This document shows positions 52,968-53,399 of a stretch of 53,399 bases of DNA, piece by piece; the first letter of the stretch is position 1; each line of letters starts with the position of its first letter. Position numbers and translations under genes: made by a program. Under the pieces are notes generated by a model. It searched no databases, was not told where the DNA came from, and saw only the letters and a program-made list of their open reading frames with translations. The stretch comes from Pseudomonas faucium (GTDB lineage: Bacteria; Pseudomonadota; Gammaproteobacteria; Pseudomonadales; Pseudomonadaceae): positions 1-53,399 of the forward strand of contig NZ_BQIP01000031.1 in assembly GCF_021602585.1 (NCBI RefSeq), in the 5' to 3' direction.

Positions 52968-53399
52968 TTACAACTCGATGCTCATGCCGTCAAAGGCCAC
53001 TTCAACGCCGCGGCGCTGGGCTTCGGCCCGCTCCGGGGAGTCTTCGTCGAGAATCGGGTTGGTGTTGTTGATGTGGATAAGCACCTTGCGCTGGCGCTCG
53101 AAGCCATCGAGCACCTCGAGCATCCCGCCAGGGCCGTTCTGGGCCAGGTGGCCCATTTCGCGGCCGGTGCGGGTGCCGACGCCGCGGCGCTGCATTTCGT
53201 CGTCCTCCCACAGCGTGCCGTCCACCAGCAGGCAGTCGGCGCCGTGCATCATCGCCAGCAGCTTGTCGTCGACCTGGCCGAGGCCGGGGGCGTAGAACAG
53301 CTTGCCGCCACTGCGCGTGTCTTCCACCAGCAGCCCCAGGTTATCGCCCGGGTGCGGGTCGAAGCGGTGCGGCGAGTAGGGCGGGGCGGCGCTGCGCAG
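52968..53399 (-). CDS. pqqB: PqqB, C-terminal part (partial at the window edge)
   Basis: The last 143 residues of a metallo-beta-lactamase-fold hydroxylase of the PQQ pathway; the start lies outside the window. The open frame runs to base 53399. Visible family segments are [32 protein letters not shown] and [20 protein letters not shown]. pqqC follows after 9 bp, so pqqB-C-D-E-peptidase form one operon. Confidence 0.95.
   Translation of the reverse strand: MRSAAPPYSPHRFDPHPGDNLGLLVEDTRSGGKLFYAPGLGQVDDKLLAMMHGADCLLVDGTLWEDDEMQRRGVGTRTGREMGHLAQNGPGGMLEVLDGFERQRKVLIHINNTNPILDEDSPERAEAQRRGVEVAFDGMSIEL

Overview
The window is chromosomal DNA of a fluorescent pseudomonad, almost certainly of the Pseudomonas putida group. 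It is GC-rich with dense, overlapping operons. Many intergenic gaps hold P. putida-type REP palindromes. The gene order (msrA, dipA, aceFE, glnE, waaFCGP, a siderophore locus, glcB, bioBFHCD, acyl-CoA dehydrogenases, rsmY, pqq) agrees with what I remember of P. putida KT2440. No database search was made, and no tRNA, rRNA, CRISPR array or prophage was seen.

Layout. 1-180: the tail of an IS110-type transposase abuts a broken REP. 185-4300 (minus): a glutathione S-transferase, msrA, and the GAF/PAS/degenerate-GGDEF/EAL protein DipA. 4571-8965 (minus): pyruvate dehydrogenase aceE-aceF with a terminator and two upstream GntR-type dyads. 9349-12282 (plus): glnE. 12475-19432 (plus): a tightly coupled LPS-core operon, waaF-waaC-waaG-waaP followed by three more kinase-fold genes. 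19508-25068 (minus): an ECF sigma / FecR / TonB-receptor / PepSY-protein / small-protein iron locus arranged like foxI-foxR-foxA-foxB, with a Fur-like box. 25223-27867 (minus): a cNMP-CBS-nucleotidyltransferase protein coupled to a DnaQ-type exonuclease. 28058-31767: an orphan receiver protein, malate synthase G and a GcvR-like ACT protein. 31987-35612 (minus): rarD, srkA, a ModE-like regulator and comF. 35702-40160 (plus): the biotin operon bioBFHCD behind a BirA-type operator that lies inside the start of comF. 40278-46071 (plus): a small rod-like protein, then two paralogous acyl-CoA dehydrogenases separated by a diguanylate cyclase; the first has a PsrA-type operator. 46088-46290: the sRNA RsmY with its GacA box. 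46302-49018: a LysR regulator, a divergent class-III aminotransferase and a Pmp3-like peptide. 49022-53399 (minus): pqqB(partial)-C-D-E plus an S9 peptidase.

How it fits together. Most genes are conserved core metabolism and envelope functions. The richest signals are regulatory: GacA/RsmY, PsrA, BirA and Fur sites and paired GntR-like dyads. There are also two c-di-GMP genes (one probable phosphodiesterase, one cyclase) and a run of five kinase folds in four LPS genes, one of which lacks the catalytic Asp. At least ten REP loci of four stem families sit in the gaps, and one has apparently been cut by an IS110-type element.

Most of this is ordinary for the species. I did not find a clearly new multi-gene system. 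The best candidates for new work are the LPS kinase/pseudokinase cluster, the cNMP-CBS-nucleotidyltransferase/exonuclease pair, the shared TGTAGT/ACTACA dyads at aceE and glcB, and the two DnaA boxes between gcvR-like and rarD.
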